DNA of 56,341 nucleotides from NCBI GenBank assembly GCA_018818595.1, contig JAHIRM010000009.1, positions 1 to 56,341 of the forward strand, read 5' to 3'. Within the stretch, counting starts at the first letter, position 1. Each line of letters opens with the position of its first letter. The position numbers were made by a program, and so were the translations under genes. Under the pieces are notes generated by a model that was given only the letters and a program-made list of their open reading frames with translations, did no database searches and had not been told where the DNA came from. The DNA is from Bacillota bacterium (GTDB taxonomy: Bacteria; Bacillota_I; Bacilli_A; Izemoplasmatales; Hujiaoplasmataceae). Positions 42,471 through 50,821 of this stretch are shown one piece after another.

Positions 42471-45400
42471 TTAAACCAAATAGACTTTAATAAGTTTATA
42501 CAAACCGTTTCTAACATTTTCTGCAAACGTATCTGAAATAAATTCAGAAGAAACTAAAGTAATATATCCGTTATAATCTGTAAGTTCATATTTTTCGATT
42601 TTACAATCAAATCCATTTAAATGATTTGGATTGTAATAGAGTAAACTTGTATGCATGAACGTTGTAACTACAATATCGTCTTTAAAGAAATCAGCAGTTA
42701 AAAGGGGCTTTAATTTTAACCGTAAAGTGTTATCTTCATAAGTGAAAATTTCTTTCCCGTAAAGTAGTACAGACCAAATACTAATGATTTCAGCCGTTGA
42801 GCCACTTAATCTAGATACAAATCCTTGCCCATGTAAGTTTGGATTTGGATTATTTGAAGTAGCGATAAAAGAAGAATTTTCAAGGGTAGAACGGCCATAG
42901 ATTTCTGGATCCATAAAACAAACTAAATTATCCCTTGCCTCTTCAAAAAAAGCATCGATTTGTCCAGATTTTAATATTCCAAGTAAATATTTATAGGTCA
43001 TATGTAAGAAATTGGCTTCTCGTTCCAACCACCCTTTGGTGAAGGCTCTAATTCTGCCTATTTCATAGCCATATTTATCTAAATTTTCACTGGTTTTATA
43101 CATTTTAAGTTTTTTATCATAAATCCCTGAGTTTTTCACTTTTTGGACTAAAGTACTATTTTGTTCTAAATTGGAATTGTATTTCAAAAATCTTGCTGGA
43201 GCCTCTAAGAACAAAGGCAGTTTTTTCATAGTAAAATGTTTTACGTGAACCAAAGGCAATCCATAATGTCCAATGATTGGTTGACCTGACTTATCTGTTT
43301 GAACTTCGTAATCATCGGCTTCATAATAGAGATAGGTAGGAATAATTCCTTTTCCTAAATCGAGGGCTTGTTGCAAAGAACGTTTTAATTTTTTTTGCAT
43401 TTTGTTAAGGATATCTAATAATGATTTAACAGGAAGCTCCACCATTCTTTCGATAGGGGTTCTTAATGTCTCTCGATAGATTTCTCTTAGAGTAGAGATA
43501 CTATCCCAATAAATAAATGCATCAGAATCATCTGCTTTTTCCATGTTTTGAAAAAACGTGACAAAAGAAATAGGAAGCACTATTTTTTTGGAAGTATCGA
43601 TATGTTTTAATAAATAATCTACTAACCTAGCAAGTTCAATTGTTTCGCTTATTCCACTTGCAAATAATCCTGGAAGACCATTCATTGCATCGTTCCAACC
43701 GGGTTTATTGGCTTCCATTTCAAGCCCAATTCCTAACGGATCTAATAAAGCAAATTTGTTAATGGCTAAAACAAATAATTTAGAATACAAAGTAGCTTTG
43801 ATGATAGATTTATCTTTTAATTTAAGCCAATTTGTACCATGTTCATTCATTTCAAAAGTGTTGATGACTTCTTTGTCAGGATGATGCAAGGCACCATATT
43901 GGCGAATCTTTCCAAAACGATCTTTAACATATTTTTCACTTCTTGGATAGACAGATGCAGGACTATTAAAATAAGTATAGGAAGAGTCACCATATAACAA
44001 AGCGTTATTTCGATCTGGAAAAATATGATCATAATTTTCAATTAAATCTAAAAGATAAGTCCAATGATCTACCCAATATCCTTCATTGAAACTTGCTTCT
44101 ATGTTTTGAAAAGAAAGACTAAAGATTTTGTTAAAGATTGATTCATCAGTTAATTTTGTCGAAAGATTTTCTTGATGCATCAAGTTAATAATACTTCCTG
44201 GAGTAAACTTTCCATCAAGGAGTTTTTCCATCGCTTTATTTTCAACTAAAAAACACTCTTGAATTAGTTCTTTTGCTTTTGTAGGATTTTTTAATTGGAA
44301 AGTGGAACCATTAATACCTAATGGATTAAACCCATCTGCTTGGATAAGAGACGCAAATACATGGATGTTATAGTTATCAATTTCTGGATGGAAAAGAATA
44401 TCATTTCTTCGGTTTTGACACACATCACGGAAATTTCCATTTCCTTGAGAATAGAATTCTGGTGCAATTGAAAAGAAATTATAGTCTCGCTCTAAATCAC
44501 CATGTTTTCGACTATAAAGATAATACACGAAATTTTCATTGGTTGTCTCTATGGTTAAAGGATATCCTCCACGAATTAAATTATCAAGATAACTTTGACG
44601 AATGTATTCATCAAAAAGAGGATAATTTGTCGTAGTTAAAACGTCATCAAGTAATTCATCAATGATTAACTTTGCCTCAACTTGTTTTTTCGTAAAATAG
44701 TTTTTTTCTTGAAAGGTACTTAGTTTGTGATTAATGATATTAATGTCTGATGTGTAACCAATTAAGGTTTCAATTTGAATAGATTCATTTACGTTTAACT
44801 TTTTAATGACAGGTGTAAAACCGCAAGGAATCTTATTTTCAGTGACTTGAGGTTCTAACAAAAGTTCTTCCAAAGTATGTTCTTCAAAAGAGCGAGCAAA
44901 ATTTAAAGAAGTATCATAGCCAAATACTAAATCCATATCGGTAATTGGTAAAACAATTTTATGATTAACAAAAGTAGCGTAAAAATTTCCGGATTTGGTT
45001 TCTTTGGTTTCCGCTTCATCCCCAATGGAGGAGCGAAGTTTGTAAAAAGCAATTTTTTTATCAAGATTTTCAACATTCATCCAACTTCTTAGTAAATTAG
45101 ATATGGCTTTATACCCACCATAGTCCACTCCAGAAGGAAGGATTTGAGCCAATCCATCCAAGACTTCGAAAGAAATGGGTTCTTTTGAAACATTTTTAAT
45201 TTCTACTAATCGAGTCAAAGCTGCAATGTCCTCGTTTGGTAAGCCAAAATACGTTACGCTAATACTAAGGCCTAATGTATGGTTTTCTTCTATGATTTTT
45301 AAAGAACTTTGTGTAATATGCATTTTACGAGTTTGTGTTTGATCTGAGTTATCAAAAAATTCATGGACAACACCATTGACTTTAATAAAAGTTCTAAATC

Positions 45401-45632
45401 CGATTTTTGAAACATACATATATGCTAGATTTGCAGGGTAAAACTCTAAAATAGCACCATTTTTATCTCGTATACCAAAAGAAGAAACTCCTTGACCCCG
45501 GTTTACATAAAAGGCCCACAAAGGAATTCCTTTTTTCCCCGCAAGTCCAGGAAGAAAACTTGCGAAGGTTTTTTTTCGATCATATGAATTAATTTCAAAT
45601 GTTTTATCAAAATATAGATAATCTTTATTCAT
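42471..45632 (-). CDS. Large sugar phosphorylase of the cellobiose phosphorylase (GH94-type) group
   Basis: A 1053-residue cytoplasmic protein. The architecture is that of inverting glycoside phosphorylases: an N-terminal beta-sandwich, a helical linker and an (alpha/alpha)6 barrel, ending in a jelly-roll. The catalytic region is visible as MEANKPGWNDAMNGLPG, where the Asp of WND aligns with the general acid of GH94 cellobiose phosphorylases. FRDVCQNRRNDILFHP and STAEIISIWSVLLYGKE are further family blocks. It is longer than cellobiose phosphorylase (~810 aa) and closer to beta-1,2- or beta-1,3-oligoglucan phosphorylases (~1,050-1,150), so GH149/GH161 or the sophorooligosaccharide type is possible. 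It would release a sugar 1-phosphate from an imported beta-glucan. Confidence 0.8.
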   Translation of the reverse strand: MNKDYLYFDKTFEINSYDRKKTFASFLPGLAGKKGIPLWAFYVNRGQGVSSFGIRDKNGAILEFYPANLAYMYVSKIGFRTFIKVNGVVHEFFDNSDQTQTRKMHITQSSLKIIEENHTLGLSISVTYFGLPNEDIAALTRLVEIKNVSKEPISFEVLDGLAQILPSGVDYGGYKAISNLLRSWMNVENLDKKIAFYKLRSSIGDEAETKETKSGNFYATFVNHKIVLPITDMDLVFGYDTSLNFARSFEEHTLEELLLEPQVTENKIPCGFTPVIKKLNVNESIQIETLIGYTSDINIINHKLSTFQEKNYFTKKQVEAKLIIDELLDDVLTTTNYPLFDEYIRQSYLDNLIRGGYPLTIETTNENFVYYLYSRKHGDLERDYNFFSIAPEFYSQGNGNFRDVCQNRRNDILFHPEIDNYNIHVFASLIQADGFNPLGINGSTFQLKNPTKAKELIQECFLVENKAMEKLLDGKFTPGSIINLMHQENLSTKLTDESIFNKIFSLSFQNIEASFNEGYWVDHWTYLLDLIENYDHIFPDRNNALLYGDSSYTYFNSPASVYPRSEKYVKDRFGKIRQYGALHHPDKEVINTFEMNEHGTNWLKLKDKSIIKATLYSKLFVLAINKFALLDPLGIGLEMEANKPGWNDAMNGLPGLFASGISETIELARLVDYLLKHIDTSKKIVLPISFVTFFQNMEKADDSDAFIYWDSISTLREIYRETLRTPIERMVELPVKSLLDILNKMQKKLKRSLQQALDLGKGIIPTYLYYEADDYEVQTDKSGQPIIGHYGLPLVHVKHFTMKKLPLFLEAPARFLKYNSNLEQNSTLVQKVKNSGIYDKKLKMYKTSENLDKYGYEIGRIRAFTKGWLEREANFLHMTYKYLLGILKSGQIDAFFEEARDNLVCFMDPEIYGRSTLENSSFIATSNNPNPNLHGQGFVSRLSGSTAEIISIWSVLLYGKEIFTYEDNTLRLKLKPLLTADFFKDDIVVTTFMHTSLLYYNPNHLNGFDCKIEKYELTDYNGYITLVSSEFISDTFAENVRNGLYKLIKVYLV

Positions 45633-45648
45633 TAGGAACCTCTCTTTA

Positions 45649-45675
45649 TGTAACCAGTTTCACAGTTTAATTATA
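45649..45675 (-). promoter_or_regulatory. -10 box and LacI-family-like operator of the phosphorylase gene
   Basis: On the minus strand a TATAAT (45670-45675) is followed after about 5 nt by TGTGAAACTGGTTACA (45649-45664). This imperfect palindrome resembles GAAACCGGTTTC-type operators of LacI/GalR repressors. Its place just after the -10 would allow repression. The regulator is not in the window. Confidence 0.45.
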
Positions 45676-45697
45676 TCTTACTTAACAAAAAAAAACA

Positions 45698-45735
45698 ATA
45701 AAAAAAAGCATTGAAATAAAAATTCAATGCTTTTC
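45698..45735 (-). terminator. Intrinsic terminator of the small membrane-protein gene
   Basis: Stem AAAAGCATTGAA / TTCAATGCTTTT with a 7-nt loop and, on the minus strand, a long T tract. Confidence 0.85.
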
Positions 45736-45739
45736 GAAA

Positions 45740-46264
45740 TTAAACAATCGTTAAGGCTAAGATATACATGATGATTGCAAAAATCTCGGTTAAGATGTAC
45801 AAAAGAATGGCAAAGTATGGCTTTAATTTTCCTGACAAAAAACGAAGTAAAACAAAAAATATTGTTTCAATGAAAAAGATAAGAATTAAAAAATAGAATT
45901 CATCATAAGCCGATTGATTAAATACCCCTTTTGAATAGATCATCATTAAGATATTTAAAGGCATTATGATTTGACTGATAAGAACTGGAAATCCTTGTAA
46001 TAGAAAAATATCAGGATTTAATTTTGGTTTTATTTTCGGTAATTTAAAATTATAAATAGAACCAAATACCATCGAAATAAAAGGAAAAACAATCATAATA
46101 GATCCATAAACAATATCATTACGAAAAGAAAAAAAATGTAAGATTGAAAATACAATAAGCCCTATAAAGAGCCAAAAGTCAAAATATAAAATCGGATATT
46201 TTACTTTCATTTTAGTCAACCATTTAGGTAAACGCATTATTTTAAGAATTAAAGTTGTAATCAC
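45740..46264 (-). CDS. Hypothetical membrane protein (5 hydrophobic segments)
   Basis: A 174-residue protein with a basic N-terminus (KIMRLPKWLTKMKVK) followed by five hydrophobic stretches, including FWLFIGLIVFSILHFF, IVYGSIMIVFPFISMVFGSI and EIFAIIMYILALTIV. It starts with GTG, 6 nt after an excellent AAAGGAGG ribosome binding site. No motif is recognisable. It lies between rpmA and the sugar phosphorylase on the same strand and ends at a terminator. Confidence 0.7.
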   Translation of the reverse strand: MITTLILKIMRLPKWLTKMKVKYPILYFDFWLFIGLIVFSILHFFSFRNDIVYGSIMIVFPFISMVFGSIYNFKLPKIKPKLNPDIFLLQGFPVLISQIIMPLNILMMIYSKGVFNQSAYDEFYFLILIFFIETIFFVLLRFLSGKLKPYFAILLYILTEIFAIIMYILALTIV

Positions 46265-46309
46265 GTAATATCCTCCTTTAAAAAAGAAAAAAACAGGTTT
46301 TATCCTGTT

Positions 46310-46597
46310 TTATGCTTGCGGGTACACAGATGCTTGTTTTCTATCTCTACCTAATCTTTCGTATTTTACAATACCATCGATTAATGCAAATAAAGTGTCA
46401 TCTTTTCCTAAACCAACATTTTCTCCAGGATGAATTTTAGTTCCTCGTTGACGATAAATGATCGATCCGGCAGTACAATATTGACCATCAGATAATTTAG
46501 CTCCTAAGCGGCGTCCTACTGAGTCACGACCATTTTTAGTCGACCCTACCCCTTTTTTTGAAGCCATACATTCAAGTATATTAAGATTTAGTATCAC
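46310..46597 (-). CDS. rpmA: Ribosomal protein L27 with N-terminal extension
   Basis: A 95-residue large-subunit protein whose N-terminus reaches the peptidyl-transferase centre. The core begins [15 protein letters not shown] and contains GAKLSDGQ and [19 protein letters not shown]-like sequence. A GTG start at 46597, 5 nt after GGAGGTGT, adds the leader [10 protein letters not shown] before MASKKG. The internal ATG has no ribosome binding site. Gram-positive L27 is usually made with an extension ending in LQFFA that protease Prp removes. Here the extension lacks that motif and no prp gene lies between rplU and rpmA. Confidence 0.95.
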   Translation of the reverse strand: MILNLNILECMASKKGVGSTKNGRDSVGRRLGAKLSDGQYCTAGSIIYRQRGTKIHPGENVGLGKDDTLFALIDGIVKYERLGRDRKQASVYPQA

Positions 46598-46635
46598 TTG
46601 TTACACCTCCAAATTAGATTTTTCAAAAAATAAAA

Positions 46636-46944
46636 TTACAGTTGAATTTCGGTTATCGTTAACTTAGTATATGGTTGACGATGGCCATTTTTACGGTGAT
46701 AATGCTTTTTAGGCTCGTATTTAAAAACGATTATTTTAGCACCTTTACCATGTTTGTTTACTGTGGCAACGACACTTGCACCTTTAACATAAGGTTTGCC
46801 TATTTTAGTTTTTTCGCCACCTACCATTAATACTTTGTCGAACGTATAAGTTGATTCAACTTCCACTTCTAATTTCTCAATGTAAATTTCTTGCCCGACT
46901 TCAACTTTTAGTTGTTTTCCACCAGTTTCAATTACTGCATACAT
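46636..46944 (-). CDS. rplU: Ribosomal protein L21
   Basis: A 102-residue large-subunit ribosomal protein. It begins [20 protein letters not shown], contains the family's [18 protein letters not shown] block and ends with the basic [19 protein letters not shown] motif. The start at 46944 follows GAGGAGGTG; the in-frame ATG at 46986 lies within the leader and is not used. It is first in an operon with rpmA, preceded by a structured leader and a strong promoter. Confidence 0.96.
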   Translation of the reverse strand: MYAVIETGGKQLKVEVGQEIYIEKLEVEVESTYTFDKVLMVGGEKTKIGKPYVKGASVVATVNKHGKGAKIIVFKYEPKKHYHRKNGHRQPYTKLTITEIQL

Positions 46945-47035
46945 ATTTTGTTTGCACCTCCTCATAAGATTAAGACTCGCCATCATGGTAACGAATTCGT
47001 TTTAAGACCATTCCTGTGCGGTATGCGTTTTACAT
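46945..47035 (-). promoter_or_regulatory. rplU leader RNA, L21-leader-like
   Basis: The untranslated leader contains a GTATG/CATAC hairpin followed directly by ACCGCAC, a perfect AACGAATTCGTT palindrome and GGCGAGTCTT shortly before the ribosome binding site. This order recalls the L21 ribosomal-protein leader found upstream of rplU in Gram-positive bacteria, an autoregulatory RNA. The match is from memory of the motif, not an alignment. Confidence 0.6.
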
Positions 47036-47044
47036 ACGGAAGTA

Positions 47045-47073
47045 ATTATACAGTATACCATTCAATAAGTCAA
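47045..47073 (-). promoter_or_regulatory. rplU-rpmA promoter
   Basis: Minus strand -35 TTGACT (47068-47073), 17-nt spacer, -10 TATAAT (47045-47050). It starts 8 nt downstream of the stop of the oxidoreductase gene. Confidence 0.85.
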
Positions 47074-47080
47074 CTAATAT

Positions 47081-48055
47081 TTACCCTAATTCTTGCGGAT
47101 AAACTAAATTCCATTTTTTTCGTAAATGATCCATTTGTCTTAAAATTTCAATGGAATTTTCATGAGTCATAAGCGGACTTTCAATGCTTTTTTTCTTTAT
47201 ACATTTTATAGTTTCAAAAATCTCATATTCTAAACCATTCACAATATGCTTGTGTTCTATTTCTCGCAATGCTTTATGATTATTGTTGTAAAGAATTGCA
47301 AGATTAGCTGAATGAAACGAAGGAATATGAAAATACCCTTTGGTACCATAAATATATGCATCTGTTCCTAAATCTTCTACCAAAGAAGCCATCAAAACAG
47401 CTTGTGCATGAGGATAAAAATAAGTAATTGTTTCTGATAAATCGATTCCTTCTTTGCTCATAACTACTGTGCTCTCAATATTATCAGGAACACCTAAAAA
47501 CAGATTTGCAAGTGTTAATGTATAAAGACCTACGTCTAGTAAAGCACCCCCACCAAGATTTAAATTAAACAATCGATTTTGTAAATCCATTTCCGCTTTA
47601 AAACCAAAAGTTGCATCAATTTGAATGATTTCTCCAATTTCGTCTTGATCGATTAATTTTTTTACTTCTAGAAGAGTAGGTAAGAATCTTGTCCACATCG
47701 CTTCCATTACAAAAAGATGTTTCCTTCTAGCAAGTTCATAGATAATGATGGCTTGTTTATGATTTAAAGTAAAACTTTTTTCACAAAGTATATGTTTTCC
47801 TTTTTCTAAACATAATTTCATTTGATCAAAGTGAAAAGAATGAGGGGTCGCAATATAGACACAGTCCACTAAAGGATCGTCTAACATTTCCTCATAACTT
47901 CCATAGGCAACTTGATAATGATATTTGTTTTTAAAGGTTTCTGCTTTTAACAAGTTTCTAGAGGCAATGGCATATAAATGTTCATTAATACCATTTACTG
48001 CACTTGAAAAGGAAGCAGAAATTCTGCCAGCACCCATGACACCAAATTTAATCAT
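47081..48055 (-). CDS. Gfo/Idh/MocA-family oxidoreductase
   Basis: A 324-residue NAD(P)-dependent dehydrogenase. The N-terminal Rossmann fold has GVMGAGRIS, followed by the YIATPHSFHFDQ strand and the conserved E-K motif HILCEKSFTLN. The C-terminal domain has GGGALLDVGLYTL, where the aspartate and tyrosine region contributes to the active site. The family oxidises sugars, inositols or dihydrodiols; the dimeric dihydrodiol dehydrogenase subgroup is closest by eye. No terminator separates it from the L21 promoter. The substrate is unknown. Confidence 0.88.
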   Translation of the reverse strand: MIKFGVMGAGRISASFSSAVNGINEHLYAIASRNLLKAETFKNKYHYQVAYGSYEEMLDDPLVDCVYIATPHSFHFDQMKLCLEKGKHILCEKSFTLNHKQAIIIYELARRKHLFVMEAMWTRFLPTLLEVKKLIDQDEIGEIIQIDATFGFKAEMDLQNRLFNLNLGGGALLDVGLYTLTLANLFLGVPDNIESTVVMSKEGIDLSETITYFYPHAQAVLMASLVEDLGTDAYIYGTKGYFHIPSFHSANLAILYNNNHKALREIEHKHIVNGLEYEIFETIKCIKKKSIESPLMTHENSIEILRQMDHLRKKWNLVYPQELG

Positions 48056-48197
48056 ATTATCACCTTCTAAAATTATTATACCTTATTTTGAAATAAATAT
48101 ATACCCTTCAACATATTTCTCGAAATGTTTGATTATACTAAAATATATTCTTCAGGTTTCAAAAAATATGTTAAAATATTATTAGGAAGGTGATTAC

Positions 48198-49145
48198 ATG
48201 GATCCAAAATACATCTATTTAATAGTAGCATTAACAATTCTTATTATTTATTTAACCATATCCTATTTCATCTATAAAAAAATCTTTTTGATGAAAGGAA
48301 ATAGACAATATAGTGTAGTCAATCAAGAAGATCCTTTTTTTAATCCTTCTTGGAAGTGGTACGAAAAAGTTCCAAAAGAAACTGTAAAAATAAAGGCTTA
48401 TGATAATACAATTTTAAAAGGTGTCTATATACCAAGCATTGATGAGAAATCTTTAAATACAGCTATTATCTTACATGGATATCATTCTGTTTCAACGGAT
48501 ATGGTACTTGTCGCAAAAACGTATAGTGACTTAGGATTTAAAGTTCTTTTACCGGATTTAAGAGGTCATGGACTTAGCGAAGGAATATTTACAAGTTTTG
48601 GCCATTACGAAAAATATGATTTGAAACGTTGGATTAATTTTGTGTTAAGAACGTATGGCTCAACGGATAGCATTTTACTAGATGGCGTTTCGATGGGAGC
48701 TTCAACTGTTATGTTAGCTTCCACGTTACAATTACCTGAAAACGTCAAGTTTATTGTCGCAGATTCTGGGTTTCCAAGCATGAATGAAGTGTTTATTAAA
48801 AGTTTTAAGCCAAAAATAGGACTGTTATTTTTACCTGGAGTTAGTCTCATTACTTATTATTTTCATCATTTTTTTCTAGGACAAATTAAACCAATTCATG
48901 AAGTTAGAAAAAGTAAAATCCCCATTTTTTTCATCCACGGGACACAAGACGAATTGATACCTTTTGATATGGCAAAAAAACTATATGCCACTTCAAAATC
49001 TCCCTTTAAAGAATTGTATTCGGTTGAAAATGCAAAGCATGCTTTAGGATATAAAGATGACAAAGCAGGAATTGATGCTAGATTAAAAGAGATTCTACCA
49101 GATTTTTTTGACATTAAAAAATCGTTTTTAAAACAAACAAAATGA
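48198..49145 (+). CDS. Membrane-anchored alpha/beta hydrolase
   Basis: A 315-residue protein with an N-terminal hydrophobic anchor (YLIVALTILIIYLTISYFIY) and an alpha/beta-hydrolase domain. The nucleophile elbow is GVSMGAS, the acid lies in HGTQDELIPF and the catalytic His in NAKHALGY. PDLRGHGLSEG is the oxyanion region. It resembles YqkD-like esterases/peptidases of Gram-positive bacteria. The active site is probably on the outer side of the membrane, but orientation cannot be fixed by eye. GGAAGGTGAT precedes the ATG. Confidence 0.86.
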   Translation: MDPKYIYLIVALTILIIYLTISYFIYKKIFLMKGNRQYSVVNQEDPFFNPSWKWYEKVPKETVKIKAYDNTILKGVYIPSIDEKSLNTAIILHGYHSVSTDMVLVAKTYSDLGFKVLLPDLRGHGLSEGIFTSFGHYEKYDLKRWINFVLRTYGSTDSILLDGVSMGASTVMLASTLQLPENVKFIVADSGFPSMNEVFIKSFKPKIGLLFLPGVSLITYYFHHFFLGQIKPIHEVRKSKIPIFFIHGTQDELIPFDMAKKLYATSKSPFKELYSVENAKHALGYKDDKAGIDARLKEILPDFFDIKKSFLKQTK

Positions 49146-49168
49146 GCTTAAATTAAGCTCATTTTTAT
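49140..49168. terminator. Intrinsic terminator, bidirectional
   Basis: Stem AAATGAGCTTAA / TTAAGCTCATTTT separated by 2 nt, with T residues after it, between converging genes. Confidence 0.85.
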
Positions 49169-49184
49169 TTTATTTACAAAAGAG

Positions 49185-50819
49185 TTATTCTTTACTTTTC
49201 AAATACACTCTAGCTTCATAAGGCCTAAACATCGCATCTTTGGAATCTAATGGATAATTATGTAAGATACATTCATCATTTGTTAAAGTTATAAGTTGTT
49301 TTACGTTTAAAGGTTTCTTTGAGAAATTACAGATTACGATTAATTCTTGTTTTAGATAATTTCTTTTATAGGCATATATTTGTCTATTATAAAATTCAAT
49401 GTCTTCATAATCTCCACACACAATAATTTCGTGTTTTTTTCGAAGTGATAAAATCATTTTATAATAATTTAAAATCGAATCAGGATTATTTTCATTCGAT
49501 AAAACATTTATTTCTTGATAATTTGGATTCACCTTTATCCATGGAGTACAATCAGAAAATCCTGCATTTTTCAAGTGATTCCATTGCATAGGCGTTCTTG
49601 CATTGTCTCTTGACATCATTTTAATCTTCTTCATCATTCGTTTATGAGATAAATGCCACTTTCTTCCCGTTTTATAAATGTTTTTGGTTTCAATATCTTG
49701 ATAGTCCTTTAAATCTTCAAAACTGACGTTGGTCATTCCTATCTCTTGACCTTGGTAAATGAAAGGCGTACCTTGTTGAAAATAAAGCATTGTCGCAAGT
49801 AATTTGGCTGATTTATCATAAAAGGCCATATCTCCAAATCTCGAGATACTTCTAGGTTGATCATGATTTTCAAGATACAAAGAATTCCATCCTTTTCCTA
49901 GAAGACCATGTTGCCACTTTGATAAAGATTTCTTTAGATTTTGAGGTTTAAATTTTTTCATGAACCACTTTACAAAGTAGTTATCTGCGCCCATATGTTC
50001 GAATTGGAAAACCATATCTAATTCTCTTTTACTTTCTTCGATATAACTAAGCGCAGAGGAAGGGTTTATTAAAACAGTTTCTCCAACAGTAAAACAATCA
50101 TATTTAGAAAAAACATCTTCTTTTAATTCTTGAAGATAAGCGTGAATTTTTGGATTGTCCAAATAATGTTCTCTTCCTACTAAAGCAAGAGAACATTTTC
50201 CGTTAGGAAGATTGTCTGCTTTTGCGATGATATTTATAACATCACATCGAAAGCCGTCTACGCCTAAATCCAACCAAAAAGTACAAATATTTTTTACTTC
50301 TTGCCTAACTTGAGGGTTATTCCAATTCAAATCAGGTTGCTTTTTTGAGAACAAATGTAAATAGTATTCTTTTCTTACAGGGTGATACGTCCAAGCATCT
50401 CCTCCAAAGAAAGAAGTCCAATTTCCTTTTTCTTTTTTCCAATAATAGAAATCTTCGAATCCTTTTTCTTTTAAAACAGATTTTTGAAACCAAGGATGTT
50501 CATCCGAAGTATGATTTACGACCAAATCCATCACAAGTTTTATGTTTGCTTCATGTAATTTTTGAATGAGTTGTTTCATTTGATCTAGGGTGCCAAATTC
50601 TTTTAATATATCAAAATAGTTGGAAATGTCATAACCATTATCATCGTTTGGAGATTCGTATACAGGAGATAACCAAACAATATCAATTCCAAGTTCTTGT
50701 AAATAAGGAATTCTAGATATGATCCCTAACAAATCCCCTATTCCATCAGAATTGGAATCTTGAAAACTTCTAGGATAAATTTGATAAACTGAACCTTCTC
50801 TAAACCAAGTTTTTTTCAT
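49185..50819 (-). CDS. Oligo-1,6-glucosidase-like alpha-glucosidase, GH13
   Basis: A 544-residue cytoplasmic GH13 enzyme starting WFREGSVYQIYPRSFQDSNS. Conserved regions: DLVVNHTSDEHPWF, GFRCDVINIIAK (nucleophile Asp), FTVGETV (acid Glu) and LENHDQPRSISRFGD. The Val after the nucleophile Asp fits alpha-1,6-specific members. ARTPMQWN is also typical of this subfamily. Isomaltose and isomalto-oligosaccharides are the likely substrates; trehalose-6-phosphate hydrolase is a close alternative. It begins 2 nt after the GH3 gene on the same strand, so both belong to one operon. Confidence 0.9.
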   Translation of the reverse strand: MKKTWFREGSVYQIYPRSFQDSNSDGIGDLLGIISRIPYLQELGIDIVWLSPVYESPNDDNGYDISNYFDILKEFGTLDQMKQLIQKLHEANIKLVMDLVVNHTSDEHPWFQKSVLKEKGFEDFYYWKKEKGNWTSFFGGDAWTYHPVRKEYYLHLFSKKQPDLNWNNPQVRQEVKNICTFWLDLGVDGFRCDVINIIAKADNLPNGKCSLALVGREHYLDNPKIHAYLQELKEDVFSKYDCFTVGETVLINPSSALSYIEESKRELDMVFQFEHMGADNYFVKWFMKKFKPQNLKKSLSKWQHGLLGKGWNSLYLENHDQPRSISRFGDMAFYDKSAKLLATMLYFQQGTPFIYQGQEIGMTNVSFEDLKDYQDIETKNIYKTGRKWHLSHKRMMKKIKMMSRDNARTPMQWNHLKNAGFSDCTPWIKVNPNYQEINVLSNENNPDSILNYYKMILSLRKKHEIIVCGDYEDIEFYNRQIYAYKRNYLKQELIVICNFSKKPLNVKQLITLTNDECILHNYPLDSKDAMFRPYEARVYLKSKE

Positions 50820-50821
50820 AA

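Noticed and set aside
46598-46635. A prp protease gene between rplU and rpmA
   Set aside because: The gap is only 38 nt and cannot encode it.
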